Numbered from the stretch's first letter, positions 41,828 to 52,017 are shown. The stretch: DNA of 64,000 nt from Hyphomonadaceae bacterium (GCA_021731815.1 JAKFWO010000028.1:1-64000); one strand, 5' to 3'. Notes: generated by a model not told the origin, from the letters alone. Numbers and translations: made by a program.

Positions 41828-44800
41828 TCTTCGTCCCCCCCTTCATGCGCCGCCCATTCGGCACGTCGTGCCAGCAGATCATAATCGCCGCGCCACGACC
41901 TGGTCTTTGGCAGAAGCGATGACCGGAATGGCATTTCGGGTGCGGCATAGAGGTGCAGAAGCCGGGTAAGGCCCGTACAGGCGGCGTCGGCCAGAGCCTC
42001 ATGCCCGTCTTCGGCACCCCGCAAGGCCTCGCCGAACTCGCTGCCGGCAAAGCGCCAGAATGAAAAGCCCGCAATCTGCCGGGTTCCGATATCGGGAAAG
42101 GCTCCGCGCATCAGCATGGCCGCCTCCAGCGGCAATTGGGGCGCGAGTCCCTGGCGAATTTCCCGGTCCCCGGGCGGCTGACCTGTTTTGATGTCGAGAA
42201 GCCAGACGCGTCCATCGTCGAGGATATCTACCCGGTCGGCGCGCGCCGAGAGGATGACGCGGTCCTCGCCAATGGCGAAAGGCAGCTCGCCCTTGCGTTC
42301 GATATGGGTCGCGGTGATGATGGGGATCCGCGCCGCGTCCCATCGTGCAAATTTGTTGACAGCTTTTTCGAGCCTTCGGGCGATCAATCCGGCGCGCACG
42401 ACGGAGAAACCGGCATCGTGCAAGGCGGAAATCAATGCGGCGAGGAGCCCCGTATCACCATCGGGCCGACCTTTTGCGACCCAATCTTCAATCGCGGCGT
42501 GAATTGCGGTGCCGCGCAAGGCTGCGTCCATGGGCGCGCCGAATGCCCGAAGGGGCCGGAGCCTGAGGATCCGTCTGGCATAGAGCGCATAGGGGTCGCG
42601 GATCAGCCATTCGGCCTCGGTAACCGAAAGCCGGGTCAGCCGCGCATTGGCTGGCGGCCGCGGAGCGGGGGGCTCGATGCGGATCGGGCCGGATGGGCTG
42701 GCCAGTCGCTCGGCCCAATGCGCGAGAAATGCGCCCTCGCCGCGATATCTCGCCTCGGCTTCTGTCGGATCTTCCCCCGCCCCGACCAGGATGTCGAGCC
42801 GCCACAGCCAACGCGAGGCCAGCGCCGGACGATCCTCGCGGCGTTCGTGTGACACCAGCAGAACCTGGGGCACGGACGCCATGTCCACGAAATCGCGCGC
42901 GGCGAGCCCGATCCGGGCCTCGGGCGAAGGCAGACCGAGATCCTTGCGCATGGCACGCGACAGAAAGGGATCGGGCGCCGGCAGACGTGGCCATGATCCC
43001 TCGTCGAGCCCCACCAGCGCGATGGCATCGGCCCGGGTAAAGCGCGCCTCGAGCGGACCGAGGATTTCAATGCGGCGATCGCCGGCCACAATCGGGGCGA
43101 CGGCCAGGCCCTGGGTCAGAAAATCCCACAATGGGGCCATGTCCACCCGTTCGACCTGATCATCGGGCGCGTCCACTTCTGCGGATTGCGCAATCATGGT
43201 AGCGAGCAGATCGGCTGCCAGCTCCCCATCGGCCTCGGTCCACAGGGGGCTTTCGCCCTCCGGACCGGTGGTCATGGCTTCTGCGCTGGCGGCCAGCGCC
43301 CCGGCAAACACGGGGAGGGGGGCCGGAAAATTCTCCGGATCCGTGAGCGGGGCCAGTGCCCGGGCGATTGCCCGGAACAATCGGGCGGCCAATGGGGCAT
43401 CGCGGGCTTCGGCGTTTTCCGCGAGCGCGGCCAGGGTCTCGGCCCGGCGGGGGCCGCGCAGGATTTCGCCCCGGAACGAATCGGCGCGGGCGAGCGCCAT
43501 TTCTGCGTCCGGGATTCCCGGTCGGCAGAGAGGATGGGTCAGCAGCGCAGCCAGCAGATCGGGTGCGGCAGGATCACCCGCCAGAGCGAGCAGCAGGCGC
43601 AAAAATCCCCCGACCCGGCTGTCGCCAAAGGGCGCGCCGGCGGAGATGTGGACATCGAGCCCCATGGATCGCAATCGCATGGCGACCATCTGTGCCCCCG
43701 CATATTCGGGCGTGACGATTGCGATACGGCGCGTGCCTTCGGCGAGCTTTTTGTGGACATAGAGCGCGGCGATAGCAGTGGCCTCGCTCTCATCGCGGGC
43801 CATGACGCGGGATAATCCCGCAAGACCGGCGAGACTGCGTGCCCGACCCTCGGCATTTCCCACGAGGTCGCGCCAGTCTGCGGCGGCCTCGGGCGGGCGA
43901 AGCGCCGTGTTCAACAGCCAGACGCGTTCGGCGGGAGCATTATGGTCCGGGCCGGCGCCTGGTTCCGCCGGTTCATGCGGCCACAGGGCGACATCTGTGC
44001 GCTCAAGCCCGAAGGCATCCAGCAATTCGCGAAATGCATATTGGGGATGTTGGGGATCGGTTTCGGTCCAGATCTCGCGCTCGATTTGCTGGTCGAGCCC
44101 CGGCAGAACGACGATTCCGCGTGGCAGGCCCAATATCGCTTGCATCAGCCGACGCGTCGCGGCCGCGGTACCGGTCGATCCCGCGAGGATGACCGGATGA
44201 TCGGGTCTGGTGCGGGTCAGCCCGTCAGCCCAGGCACTGACCAGCGCTGCCTGACGATTGGCTGGCTCCATCAGACCGAGCTTTGCGAGGCGCGCGGGCC
44301 ATGCTTCGGCGAGAATAGCGAGGAAGTCGGCCGATGCGGCCCAATGCTCAGCCAGATCCCGGTCCGCGACAAGGCCTGGCAGGCGGTGCCAATCGACTTT
44401 TTCCCCGATCGCGGCACTGTCCAGAAGGGTGATGAGCGCCTGCGCCGCGCGCAGCGAGCGCAGGAGGTCGAGTCGACCCACCTGCCTGGGCGCGCAATCG
44501 CGGCACAGTTTCGCCAGCTCCCATAGTCGTTGCAGGGGCGTGATGACGGGGGGAAGCGCAAGGGCGACTTCGGCGTCCGGCAGGGAAATCCCCGCTTCGT
44601 CGTCAAATTCGGCCAGCGATCTGAGGCGCGGCGCGATCAGACCGGCCTCGCCCGAGGCCTCATATAGCGCCAGCGCCATTTCCCGCCCGGCCCGACGGCT
44701 GGGCAGAATGATGGTAGCGTCCGCCGGGTGGAGGCCCTCTTGCGCACAACCGGCCAGAAAACCTCCGGCCAGCGCGTCGAGAAATCGCGCATGCGGTGGA

Positions 44801-44838
44801 ATCGTAAAGAGTTTTGGCGCGCCGGGGGCGAAGATCAT
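41824..44838 (-). CDS. addB: AddB nuclease/helicase-like subunit
   Basis: The second subunit of the AddAB double-strand-break repair complex, about 1004 residues. The N-terminus has IPPHARFLDALAGG and ATIILPSRRAGREMALAL of the alphaproteobacterial AddB type. The C-terminal nuclease domain has ARADRVDIL and WLLDIKTGQPPGD with the catalytic Asp and Lys. I start at 44838 (MIFAPGAPKLFTIPP), and the ATG at 44862 is an alternative; neither has a good ribosome site. It overlaps addA by 4 bases. Confidence 0.93.
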   Translation of the reverse strand: MIFAPGAPKLFTIPPHARFLDALAGGFLAGCAQEGLHPADATIILPSRRAGREMALALYEASGEAGLIAPRLRSLAEFDDEAGISLPDAEVALALPPVITPLQRLWELAKLCRDCAPRQVGRLDLLRSLRAAQALITLLDSAAIGEKVDWHRLPGLVADRDLAEHWAASADFLAILAEAWPARLAKLGLMEPANRQAALVSAWADGLTRTRPDHPVILAGSTGTAAATRRLMQAILGLPRGIVVLPGLDQQIEREIWTETDPQHPQYAFRELLDAFGLERTDVALWPHEPAEPGAGPDHNAPAERVWLLNTALRPPEAAADWRDLVGNAEGRARSLAGLAGLSRVMARDESEATAIAALYVHKKLAEGTRRIAIVTPEYAGAQMVAMRLRSMGLDVHISAGAPFGDSRVGGFLRLLLALAGDPAAPDLLAALLTHPLCRPGIPDAEMALARADSFRGEILRGPRRAETLAALAENAEARDAPLAARLFRAIARALAPLTDPENFPAPLPVFAGALAASAEAMTTGPEGESPLWTEADGELAADLLATMIAQSAEVDAPDDQVERVDMAPLWDFLTQGLAVAPIVAGDRRIEILGPLEARFTRADAIALVGLDEGSWPRLPAPDPFLSRAMRKDLGLPSPEARIGLAARDFVDMASVPQVLLVSHERREDRPALASRWLWRLDILVGAGEDPTEAEARYRGEGAFLAHWAERLASPSGPIRIEPPAPRPPANARLTRLSVTEAEWLIRDPYALYARRILRLRPLRAFGAPMDAALRGTAIHAAIEDWVAKGRPDGDTGLLAALISALHDAGFSVVRAGLIARRLEKAVNKFARWDAARIPIITATHIERKGELPFAIGEDRVILSARADRVDILDDGRVWLLDIKTGQPPGDREIRQGLAPQLPLEAAMLMRGAFPDIGTRQIAGFSFWRFAGSEFGEALRGAEDGHEALADAACTGLTRLLHLYAAPEMPFRSSLLPKTRSWRGDYDLLARRAEWAAHEGGDEE

Positions 44839-44975
44839 GGTGCCGTGATTGCGGGAGGGCATTCGCAGGGAGGGTCATCGCCGGTGGCCGTTTCCGGCTC
44901 CTCGATCACCCTCCCTACTATGCTTTGCCCCGCTTGCGTAGCGCGTCCTGCCGGGATGGTCACCCCGTTTCGGAT

Positions 44976-45881
44976 CTACCGCCCGGCACCTCGGTCATCG
45001 CCGAAATAGGCGAAGAAATCCCCGCGCGGCGTCAGAACGATGCGGGTATTCTCTGCCTTGAATGTCTTTTCATAGGCGATCATTGAGCGGTAAAAGGCAA
45101 AAAATTCAGGATCCTTGCCATAGGCATTGGCATAGATCTGGTTGCGCAGGCCGTCGCCTTCACCCTTCAGTGCTTCTGATTTCTGGCGGGCTTCGGCGCG
45201 GATGATGGTCGCTTCCTTTTCCGCCTCGGCCGTGATGCGGCTTGCCTGTTCGCGACCCCTTGCGCGGACGCCTTCGGCGACCAGTGCGCGCTCGCTGCTC
45301 ATGCGCTGGAACACTTTTTCGAGATTGGCTTCCGGAAGGTCGGCTTTCTTGATCCGCACATCGATGACCTCGACCCCAAAATCCTTGCGGGTCTTGGCAT
45401 TGAGATTGAGCGCAATCCGGCGCATGAGCTCCGCCCGGCGCCCTGAAATGATTTCGCTGGAATCGGATTTGCCGAGCACGTCGCGCAAGGCGGCGTCGAG
45501 CAAACTGTCCAGGCGGTTTTCTGCTTGCTCTGTCAAACGCAGGGACTGGTAGAATTTCAGCGGATTGGCGATGCGCCAGGTGGCGAAGGCATCGACCTCC
45601 AGGCGCTCCTGATTATTGGTGACGATCTCGTTTTTGGGGCTGTCAATCAGCAGATTGCGCTTTTCGTAATAGACCACATTTTCAAGGAAAGGAGCCTTGA
45701 GCGCCAACCCTGCCCCGCCCCGCGCGCCGGCAGGGTTATAGACCGCGGTCGGATTCCCGAATTGCAGGACGAGAGCCTGTTTCTGCTCAGGTACGATGAA
45801 CACTGTCTGGGCGAGCAGGAACAGGCCACCGAGAATGGTGCCGCCAAGAACCAGCAGATTTCGTGAGGAAGTCTCGCTCAT
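44976..45881 (-). CDS. hflC: HflC, FtsH-modulating membrane protein
   Basis: A 301-residue SPFH-domain protein that forms the HflKC cage around FtsH. It has an N-terminal membrane anchor (about 8-28), then VPEQKQALVLQFGNP. The SPFH domain has GLALKAPFLENVVYYEKRN and the DVRIKKADLPEANLEKVFQRMSSER motif. A helical region ends RGDFFAYF. The start overlaps the hflK stop as ATGA. Confidence 0.96.
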   Translation of the reverse strand: MSETSSRNLLVLGGTILGGLFLLAQTVFIVPEQKQALVLQFGNPTAVYNPAGARGGAGLALKAPFLENVVYYEKRNLLIDSPKNEIVTNNQERLEVDAFATWRIANPLKFYQSLRLTEQAENRLDSLLDAALRDVLGKSDSSEIISGRRAELMRRIALNLNAKTRKDFGVEVIDVRIKKADLPEANLEKVFQRMSSERALVAEGVRARGREQASRITAEAEKEATIIRAEARQKSEALKGEGDGLRNQIYANAYGKDPEFFAFYRSMIAYEKTFKAENTRIVLTPRGDFFAYFGDDRGAGR

Positions 45882-47098
45882 CGTCCGGCCCCCTGGGGTG
45901 TCTGGGTTTTCAGTTCGCCGAGGGGAAGATAGGGCACTGCGCCACCCGCCCGCTCGTCGAGAATGATCTTGTCGACATTGCCGTAGATCCGCTCCAGCGT
46001 CTCAAGATACATGCGGCGCCTGGTTACCTCGGGAGCGCGGCGATATTGTTCATAGATCGAATTGAAGCGTGCGGCTTCGCCTTCGGCGTCGCGCACCACA
46101 CGCTCGCGATAGGCCTCGGCTTCCTGAAGGATCTGGGAGGCCTCACCCCGCGCGGCCGGCACGATCTTGTTGCGGGTGGTTTCGGCCCCGTTAATGCTGG
46201 CCTCGGCTTCCTGGCCGGCATTGGCGACATCCCGGAATGACGTCACGACCTCGGATGGCGGCTCGGCGCTGGTCAAATTGATTTGCGTGACTTCCACCCC
46301 GGCCCCGTAGAAATCGAGGATCTTCTGGGTGAGCTCGCGCGCCGAATTGGCAACGAGATCGCGTTCGCCGGTGATGATCGGCTCGAGCTTGCGCTTGCCG
46401 ACCACTTCGCGCATTGCGCTCTCTGCGGCCGAGACCACGGCACCTTCCGGGTCTGCAATATTGAACAGGAATTTCTCGGGATCTGTCACGCGCCAGAACA
46501 CCGAAAATCCGATATTAACGATGGCCTCGTCGCCGGTCAGCATAAGGCCGGCATCGTCGGAGGTCTTGCGTGCCCCGACCTCCAGCCGTTCCGGGCGCTG
46601 GGTGTTGACCGAGCGATGGCTTTGCAGGGGATTGGGCAGACGCACATGCAAACCGGGCTGACGCAGGCCGTCATAGCGGCCGAGCGTCTGGATCACGGCC
46701 ACTTCGCCGGCATCCACCACGAACACGCCCGTCGACAGCCAGCCGAGCAATGCGAGCGCTCCAAAGGCCGGCAGGCCGAAGCCGCCGAGAAATTTGCCAC
46801 CATCCATGCGGGAGCCGCGACCGCGTCCTCCGCCAAAGCCGCCGCCTCCATTGCCGCCACCGCCGCCGCCGAAGCGTTCATTGGCGCGTTTGAGCAGATC
46901 ATCGAGCCGCGTTGCGCCGGGGCCCGCATCTCCGCCACGCGGGCGGGTGGATTCGGGGCGTTCGCCCCATGGATTTCCGGGCTTGTCGCCCCCGGTGGGT
47001 CGCGGTCTCGCGCCCCAGGGATTTGGCTTGTCCCCCGAACTGTGATTGTTGTCCGAAGCGCCGTTATTTGGCCCTTTGGGGCCGTCATTCCAAGGCAT
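45878..47098 (-). CDS. hflK: HflK, FtsH-modulating membrane protein
   Basis: A 406-residue SPFH protein and partner of HflC. The N-terminal 110 residues are a Pro/Gly/Asn-rich cytoplasmic tail with GGGGGGNGGGGFGGGRGRG. One membrane helix follows at about 118-138. The SPFH domain has the AVIQTLGRYDG and RLEVGARK region, and the helical domain has the QEAEASINGAETTRNKIVPAARGEA segment. The ATG at 47098 was chosen because the family starts MPWNDG. It is divergent from mrp. Confidence 0.96.
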   Translation of the reverse strand: MPWNDGPKGPNNGASDNNHSSGDKPNPWGARPRPTGGDKPGNPWGERPESTRPRGGDAGPGATRLDDLLKRANERFGGGGGGNGGGGFGGGRGRGSRMDGGKFLGGFGLPAFGALALLGWLSTGVFVVDAGEVAVIQTLGRYDGLRQPGLHVRLPNPLQSHRSVNTQRPERLEVGARKTSDDAGLMLTGDEAIVNIGFSVFWRVTDPEKFLFNIADPEGAVVSAAESAMREVVGKRKLEPIITGERDLVANSARELTQKILDFYGAGVEVTQINLTSAEPPSEVVTSFRDVANAGQEAEASINGAETTRNKIVPAARGEASQILQEAEAYRERVVRDAEGEAARFNSIYEQYRRAPEVTRRRMYLETLERIYGNVDKIILDERAGGAVPYLPLGELKTQTPQGAGR

Positions 47099-47249
47099 CG
47101 TCCCTCGCTCCGGGTCCAATGGTGCACACGCACCACATTCCGCCAATATTATCTGCCGCGCGTCCGGTCAGGTCATGTGGTTCCGATGGTCCGGGACCAG
47201 TCGCGTAAATCCATGACCTGATATGCCCGCTAATCGAAAAGGTTCAAGC

Positions 47250-48491
47250 ATGGAGGATCAGGAAAACACCGTGATTAACCACGATTTGGTCATTTCGGAG
47301 CAGGTGATCCGGGCCGCGCTCGATTATGTCCGCGATATCGTCGACGATCCGGATAAGGGAAAAGGGTTGTCAGAAAGTGGACGCGTGGAAAATGTGCTGC
47401 TGCGGCCCGGTGGGCGGGTGCTGGTGACATTGTGTGTGCGGGCGGGCGAGCAGGAGGCGATGCTTGCGCCTTTGGCTGAAGCCGCGCGTGCGGCATTGAT
47501 AGCGCTTCCGGGAATCAGCGAGGCGCAAATTCTGCTGACCGCGCACGATGCCGGCCCCGCCGGGGGCCGGCCTTCGCCTTCCGGAATGCGTTTGCGCAAG
47601 GACGCGCCGCCAGAAGCTCTGCCCGGCCCCGTGTCCCGGGCGCGGCCGGCGGGGCAGTCGCCCGCATCAGTGGTGGGGCCAGCCCATGTCCGGCGGATGA
47701 TCGCCGTTGCGTCCGGCAAGGGCGGGGTGGGAAAATCCACCCTCGCGGTCAATCTGGCACTCGCGCTTTCCCAATTGGGGCAACGTGTGGGAATTCTTGA
47801 TGCTGATATTTATGGCCCCTCGATCCCGCTGATGCTGGGGCTTGGCGGGGCCTCGCCCGAGATCGGCCCGGACCGCAAGCTGATCCCGCTGTCGGCCTTT
47901 GGCCTCAGGGCCATGTCGATCGGCTTTCTGGTCGACCCGGAATCGCCGATGATCTGGCGCGGGCCGATCGTCTCCAGCGCCATCGTGCAAATGCTCAATG
48001 ATGTGGCCTGGGCGAGCGCGGAGGCACCGCTCGACATCCTCGTGGTGGACATGCCCCCGGGCACCGGCGACGCGCAACTGACCTTTGCCCAGCGCACCGC
48101 GCTTTCGGGCGCGGTGATTGTCTCGACGCCCCAGGAGATGGCGCTGGCCGATGCCCGACGCGGGTTGAAAATGTTCCAGAAAACCCACGCCCCCGTGCTG
48201 GGCCTGGTCGAGAACATGGCCTTTTATGTGGAACAATCAGGCGCGCGCAGCTATATTTTCGGCCGGGATGGGGTCAAGCGCCTCGCCGAAGCCGAGAACG
48301 TGCCGTTTCTGGGGGAAATCCCCCTTGACCCCGCCTTGCGCGTGGGGGGTGATGAGGGCGCGCCGCTCATCATTACCGATCCGAATTCCGCCACCGCCGG
48401 CGCGATCATGGCCATTGCCAGACAGGTTGCAGATGCGCTCGAATCCGAAACCGGATTGAAACCACCACCGGAGATACGATTTGTCCCCTGA
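47250..48491 (+). CDS. mrp: Mrp/ApbC iron-sulfur cluster carrier ATPase
   Basis: A 413-residue P-loop protein that binds and transfers Fe-S clusters. Residues about 10-95 are a MIP18/DUF59-like domain (VENVLLRPGGRVLVTLCV). A linker rich in Pro/Arg follows, and then the Mrp domain with ASGKGGVGKSTLAVNLA (deviant Walker A), ILDADIYGPSIP, and LVVDMPPGTGDAQLT. The family's C-x-x-C near the C-terminus is not seen. It overlaps the rhodanese gene by 11 bases. Confidence 0.94.
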   Translation: MEDQENTVINHDLVISEQVIRAALDYVRDIVDDPDKGKGLSESGRVENVLLRPGGRVLVTLCVRAGEQEAMLAPLAEAARAALIALPGISEAQILLTAHDAGPAGGRPSPSGMRLRKDAPPEALPGPVSRARPAGQSPASVVGPAHVRRMIAVASGKGGVGKSTLAVNLALALSQLGQRVGILDADIYGPSIPLMLGLGGASPEIGPDRKLIPLSAFGLRAMSIGFLVDPESPMIWRGPIVSSAIVQMLNDVAWASAEAPLDILVVDMPPGTGDAQLTFAQRTALSGAVIVSTPQEMALADARRGLKMFQKTHAPVLGLVENMAFYVEQSGARSYIFGRDGVKRLAEAENVPFLGEIPLDPALRVGGDEGAPLIITDPNSATAGAIMAIARQVADALESETGLKPPPEIRFVP

Positions 48492-49038
48492 TCCTGCCGC
48501 ACCTCGTCGCCGCGAAATTCTGAGGAGCTCTGTCGTGCCACTTCTGTTCTTGCTGACGATTTTTCCGCTGGAACTCAATGCCGCGGCCAAAAACCGCGAT
48601 CTTCCGCGGGTCGAACGCGCGGTGCGCGCGGAATTCGACGATGTGACTCATATCAGGGCGGCGGAAGCGGCGCGTGACGCCAAAAAATATATCTGGGCGG
48701 ACACACGCGAGGCCGGGGAATTTGCGGTCTCCCATATTCCGGGGGCGGTGCGGCTCGATCCCGATCTCAAGGGCAAGGCGCTTGAAACCGCGCTGGCCGG
48801 CCTGCCCAGAGGCAAGCCGGTGATCGTCTATTGTTCAGTGGGGGTGCGTTCGTCCACAATTGCGCGCCGGATTCAGGCGATCAGCAAGACCGATGTGCGC
48901 AATCTGGAGGGCGGAATCTTCCAGTGGACGATCGATGGCCGCCCATTGGTGGATGTTAAAGGCGCGCCGGCCACGCGCACCCATGGCTATGACCGCAAAT
49001 GGGGCGGACTGCTGCCGGAGGGCAAGCGGCGGGAATAA
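48481..49038 (+). CDS. exported rhodanese-domain sulfurtransferase
   Basis: A 185-residue protein with an N-terminal hydrophobic segment (about 16-34, signal peptide or anchor) and one rhodanese domain. The active-site loop is VYCSVGVRSS with Cys118. FAVSHIPGAVRLDPD is the typical middle motif and NLEGGIFQWT the terminal one. The start is a TTG at 48481, inside the end of mrp, with GGAG 7 bases ahead. Coupling to the Fe-S carrier Mrp suggests a link with sulfur chemistry, but the predicted periplasmic location argues for another partner. Confidence 0.85.
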   Translation: MSPDPAAPRRREILRSSVVPLLFLLTIFPLELNAAAKNRDLPRVERAVRAEFDDVTHIRAAEAARDAKKYIWADTREAGEFAVSHIPGAVRLDPDLKGKALETALAGLPRGKPVIVYCSVGVRSSTIARRIQAISKTDVRNLEGGIFQWTIDGRPLVDVKGAPATRTHGYDRKWGGLLPEGKRRE

Positions 49039-49083
49039 AGCGACAATTTCGGGGGTCGACTTCAGGGGGATTATCAGGCGGCG

Positions 49084-50328
49084 ATGGCGATGATTCAATC
49101 AACCGGTGTAACCGGAGTCCTGCGCCATGCATTCGCTCTGTGTGCGGTGATGAATATCCCGGCGCTCGCTCATGCCGAGGGCGGCTGGACGTTGAATGGT
49201 GGTGCCGCGGCCCGCTACGGGGCCGGCATTGCTTCTACCGATGGCGCGCGTCAGGTTCAGGCAGCGGATCTTGATGCCTATGGCGATGCCACACGCACGC
49301 TGGCGGGCGGCTTCGAATTCGGATTTGCCGGCCGCGTTCGCTGGCAATTGGACAATCGCAATCGCGAGGCCAATGGCGGTCGCGCCGGCGATTGCCCGAC
49401 GATCCTCGCCGGTTGTCCGGGGATCGAGGATGGGGGCATCCGTCGGCCCTTGCGCAGTCCGGTCAGCGGGCTGGTAACGGGCGGCCCTGTCGAGGAACTG
49501 GATTCGCGGCTCGCCGTCGAGCAGGCCTATGGTTTTGTCAGCAATTCCTTCGGCGAGATCCGCTTTGGCCTGGTGGCCGGGGCGGCGGCGGGCGAAGTGG
49601 ATCCCCTGAAGCCGGCGCTGGATGCATTCGGGAGTGCGGATGCCGAACTCGACCTGGCCGGGCTCAATACCATTCGCACCCGCAACGACATCACCGGCTT
49701 TGCGCCCAAGATCGTCGTGAAGACGCAGCGTGTACTGGGTCTGGCGGCGGAATTGTCCTGGACTCCGCGTGTCTTTGGCTCTGGCACCGACTGGCAGGCA
49801 CCGCGCAACCGGGAGGGTGGGCCGGCAAGTCCGGAGCTCGAACACGCCATCGAGGCCCGGGCCAGTTTCGAACTCAACGCCTTTCTGGTGAAGCCCCGCG
49901 CCTTTGTCTCATGGGCGCGCGCGGCCGACCGTTCGGGGCTGGCAGCCTTTGGTGATTATTCGGCGGTGAGCGCGGGGGCGGCGCTTTCGGTGCCGGGCTG
50001 GGAGGCGGGTGCCCAGGGGCTCCTTTCCAACAATTCTGTCGCCGGGAGTTCTTTCACTGAGAGGGGAGCGGGCTATCGCTCCGCCCGGGTCTATTTGGGG
50101 TCAAATCTCGGGCCTTTCCGCTGGACGGCGGAAGCGGCAACCGCGCGTGACGAATTGGCCGATGCGACCGAAACCGGCGTGGGCTTGTCCGGTCGCTTTG
50201 GGTTTTTCGATCGCTTCTCCGCAGGAATTTTCGGATTGTTGCAGCAGCGCGACAGTCGAAATTCGCCCGAAACCTTTTCCCGGCAACGTGGTGCTACTTT
50301 GGGCTTCGAACTTCGTGCAGCTTTGTAA
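49084..50328 (+). CDS. porin-like outer-membrane beta-barrel protein
   Basis: A 414-residue protein with a signal peptide (cleavage near ALAHA at about 31) and a body of alternating amphipathic strands with many aromatic and Gly residues. It has segments such as RLAVEQAYGFVSNSFGEIRFGL that resemble general porins of alphaproteobacteria. Two Cys (DCPTILAGCPG) may form a loop disulfide. The last residue is Leu in GATLGFELRAAL rather than the common Phe. Size and layout fit a trimeric porin, but the substrate is unknown. Confidence 0.75.
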   Translation: MAMIQSTGVTGVLRHAFALCAVMNIPALAHAEGGWTLNGGAAARYGAGIASTDGARQVQAADLDAYGDATRTLAGGFEFGFAGRVRWQLDNRNREANGGRAGDCPTILAGCPGIEDGGIRRPLRSPVSGLVTGGPVEELDSRLAVEQAYGFVSNSFGEIRFGLVAGAAAGEVDPLKPALDAFGSADAELDLAGLNTIRTRNDITGFAPKIVVKTQRVLGLAAELSWTPRVFGSGTDWQAPRNREGGPASPELEHAIEARASFELNAFLVKPRAFVSWARAADRSGLAAFGDYSAVSAGAALSVPGWEAGAQGLLSNNSVAGSSFTERGAGYRSARVYLGSNLGPFRWTAEAATARDELADATETGVGLSGRFGFFDRFSAGIFGLLQQRDSRNSPETFSRQRGATLGFELRAAL

Positions 50329-50441
50329 CGCTTTTTTCATATGTCTGACCGGTAAATTGCGTTAAGGTCGCATTACTTGTGGCTTGCGGGACCGGTTCTG
50401 GCTCAGTGCCTTGGAGAACCGGCAAGTGGGAGGTTTTTCGG

Positions 50442-51002
50442 GTGCGGGTGATCGGGCTTGGTGTGTTGGCGCTTTTGGGCGTTTCGGCAATTGCCGAAGC
50501 GCAAGTGCCGGTTGCGCCCGAAAATCGGTCCCTTACCGTTGAGGGTGCAAAAGCATTGGCCTCGCGCGCTTCCGGTGTGGCCTTGCCGGCGCGGTCGAGC
50601 GCGATTCCGATAACGCGGTCGGCGGCGACCGCCTTTTCGCTGCGGGAGCAGGAACGCGCGCGGTCCTCACCAGCAGCCGCCCTGCCATGGAACCAGCGCT
50701 TCACCTTTGGATCGCAGTTTCACGATGTCGAGGATCGCTGGGCATTGTCGGCAGAAGTGGTCGGCGGGCGGACGGATCCCAATTCGCGCTTCGGCTTTTC
50801 GCTGATCCAGCGGAATCAGATAACCGCCACCCCTGCGCCCAAGGATTGGGTGGCGGCGGGCGCATTTTACAATCTTACGCCGCGCGTTCGTTTTGGTGGG
50901 GAAGTCAGCGTCAGTTCGAAGCCAGGCGGCGGCGACCTTAAACTGACCGCACCCGGCGCTGCTGACCGGGGCGTGAAGCTCGAAGGTGCCTTGCGCTTCT
51001 GA
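50442..51002 (+). CDS. NtrZ-like periplasmic protein
   Basis: A 186-residue protein with a signal peptide (VRVIGLGVLALLGVSAIAEAQ). The C-terminal half is beta-rich: RFTFGSQFHDVEDRWALSAEVV, WVAAGAFYNLTPRVRFGGEVSV, VKLEGALRF. This layout is what I recall of the NtrZ family, the periplasmic regulator of NtrY in Caulobacter. The GTG at 50442 has GGAGG 8 bases ahead. It is on the same strand as the porin-like gene 113 bases upstream and far from ntrYX. The family call is from memory of the pattern and only moderate. Confidence 0.55.
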   Translation: MRVIGLGVLALLGVSAIAEAQVPVAPENRSLTVEGAKALASRASGVALPARSSAIPITRSAATAFSLREQERARSSPAAALPWNQRFTFGSQFHDVEDRWALSAEVVGGRTDPNSRFGFSLIQRNQITATPAPKDWVAAGAFYNLTPRVRFGGEVSVSSKPGGGDLKLTAPGAADRGVKLEGALRF

Positions 51003-51177
51003 GTAATTTTCCGGTCGCGGTCTGCACCGCTGCTTTCAGGGGGGCCTTGACGCGTTCCCGCCCTGAGCAAGAATGTTTCATTGAGAACAATGAATTGCTC
51101 TCTCCGCCGGGGGAAAATCCATTGCGCGTGGATGCGCTGTCTGTCGCAAATATCATCCGTCGGAAAGGTCTGGCCGG

Positions 51178-51981
51178 TCAGGCGGCCTTCGCTCTGGCGG
51201 CGGCAGCCGGTCGCGGGCGGGTGAAGACCCAATGGTCGCTGCGACTCCGCGTTGGGTCGAAGCGATAGCCCGTCAGGGAAAAATCTTTCAGATCATCGGG
51301 CCGCGTGACGCGGTGTTCGATGATGAAGCGGGCCATCAGTCCGCGCGCCTTTTTGGCAAAGAAGCTGATGATTTTTGCCTGATCGCCTTCGGTTTCCTGA
51401 AAAACGGGATGGATAATCCGCACGCCCTTCAGCGCGGCCACGTTTACGGCACCAAAATATTCCTGGCTCGCCAGATTGACGATGGTGGGGTGTTCGCGGT
51501 CGCGCAACAATTCCGAAAGATGCCCGGCGATGGGTCGCCGCCAGAACCCGTAGAGCGTGTCGCTTGTTTTGATCCGGAGCGGCACCCCCATTTCCAGGCG
51601 ATAAGGTTGGATCGCATCCATCGGACGCAGCAGGCCATAGAATCCGGACAGGATCCACAGGTGATTCTGTGCCGCCTCGAGGTCAGTCGGAGTAAGGCTT
51701 CCGGCGTCGAGACCCTTATAGACATCGCCATCAAAGGTCAGCACTGCCTGTTTGCCGAGCCGCAGATCACCGCCAGGTTCAAACGATCTGAAGCGCGCGA
51801 CATTGAGTTCGGCCAGTGAATCGGAGATTCCCATCAGGCGCTTGAGGTCGTGTGGCTTCAACCGCGCCGTAACCTTGGCGATCGTGGCTGTTTCTTTCTG
51901 AAATACCGGCTCGCTGCGGGTCAATCCTTCCGGCGCGGAAGACAGATTCAGGGATTTTGAGGGCGAGAGAAGCGTTAGCAT
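51178..51981 (-). CDS. yaaA: YaaA-family peroxide-stress protein
   Basis: A 267-residue YaaA (UPF0246/DUF328) protein; the E. coli member limits intracellular iron during peroxide stress. Motifs are LLSPSKSLN at the start, FDGDVYKGLDA, LWILSGFYGLLRPMD, YRLEMG, VNLASQEYF, and ISFFAKKARGLMARFI. I use the ATG at 51981 because family members start there; 51999 and 52017 are also in frame. Confidence 0.92.
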   Translation of the reverse strand: MLTLLSPSKSLNLSSAPEGLTRSEPVFQKETATIAKVTARLKPHDLKRLMGISDSLAELNVARFRSFEPGGDLRLGKQAVLTFDGDVYKGLDAGSLTPTDLEAAQNHLWILSGFYGLLRPMDAIQPYRLEMGVPLRIKTSDTLYGFWRRPIAGHLSELLRDREHPTIVNLASQEYFGAVNVAALKGVRIIHPVFQETEGDQAKIISFFAKKARGLMARFIIEHRVTRPDDLKDFSLTGYRFDPTRSRSDHWVFTRPRPAAAARAKAA

Positions 51982-52017
51982 GACATCGATCCGTACCATT
52001 TCGGCAGATGAAAGCAC

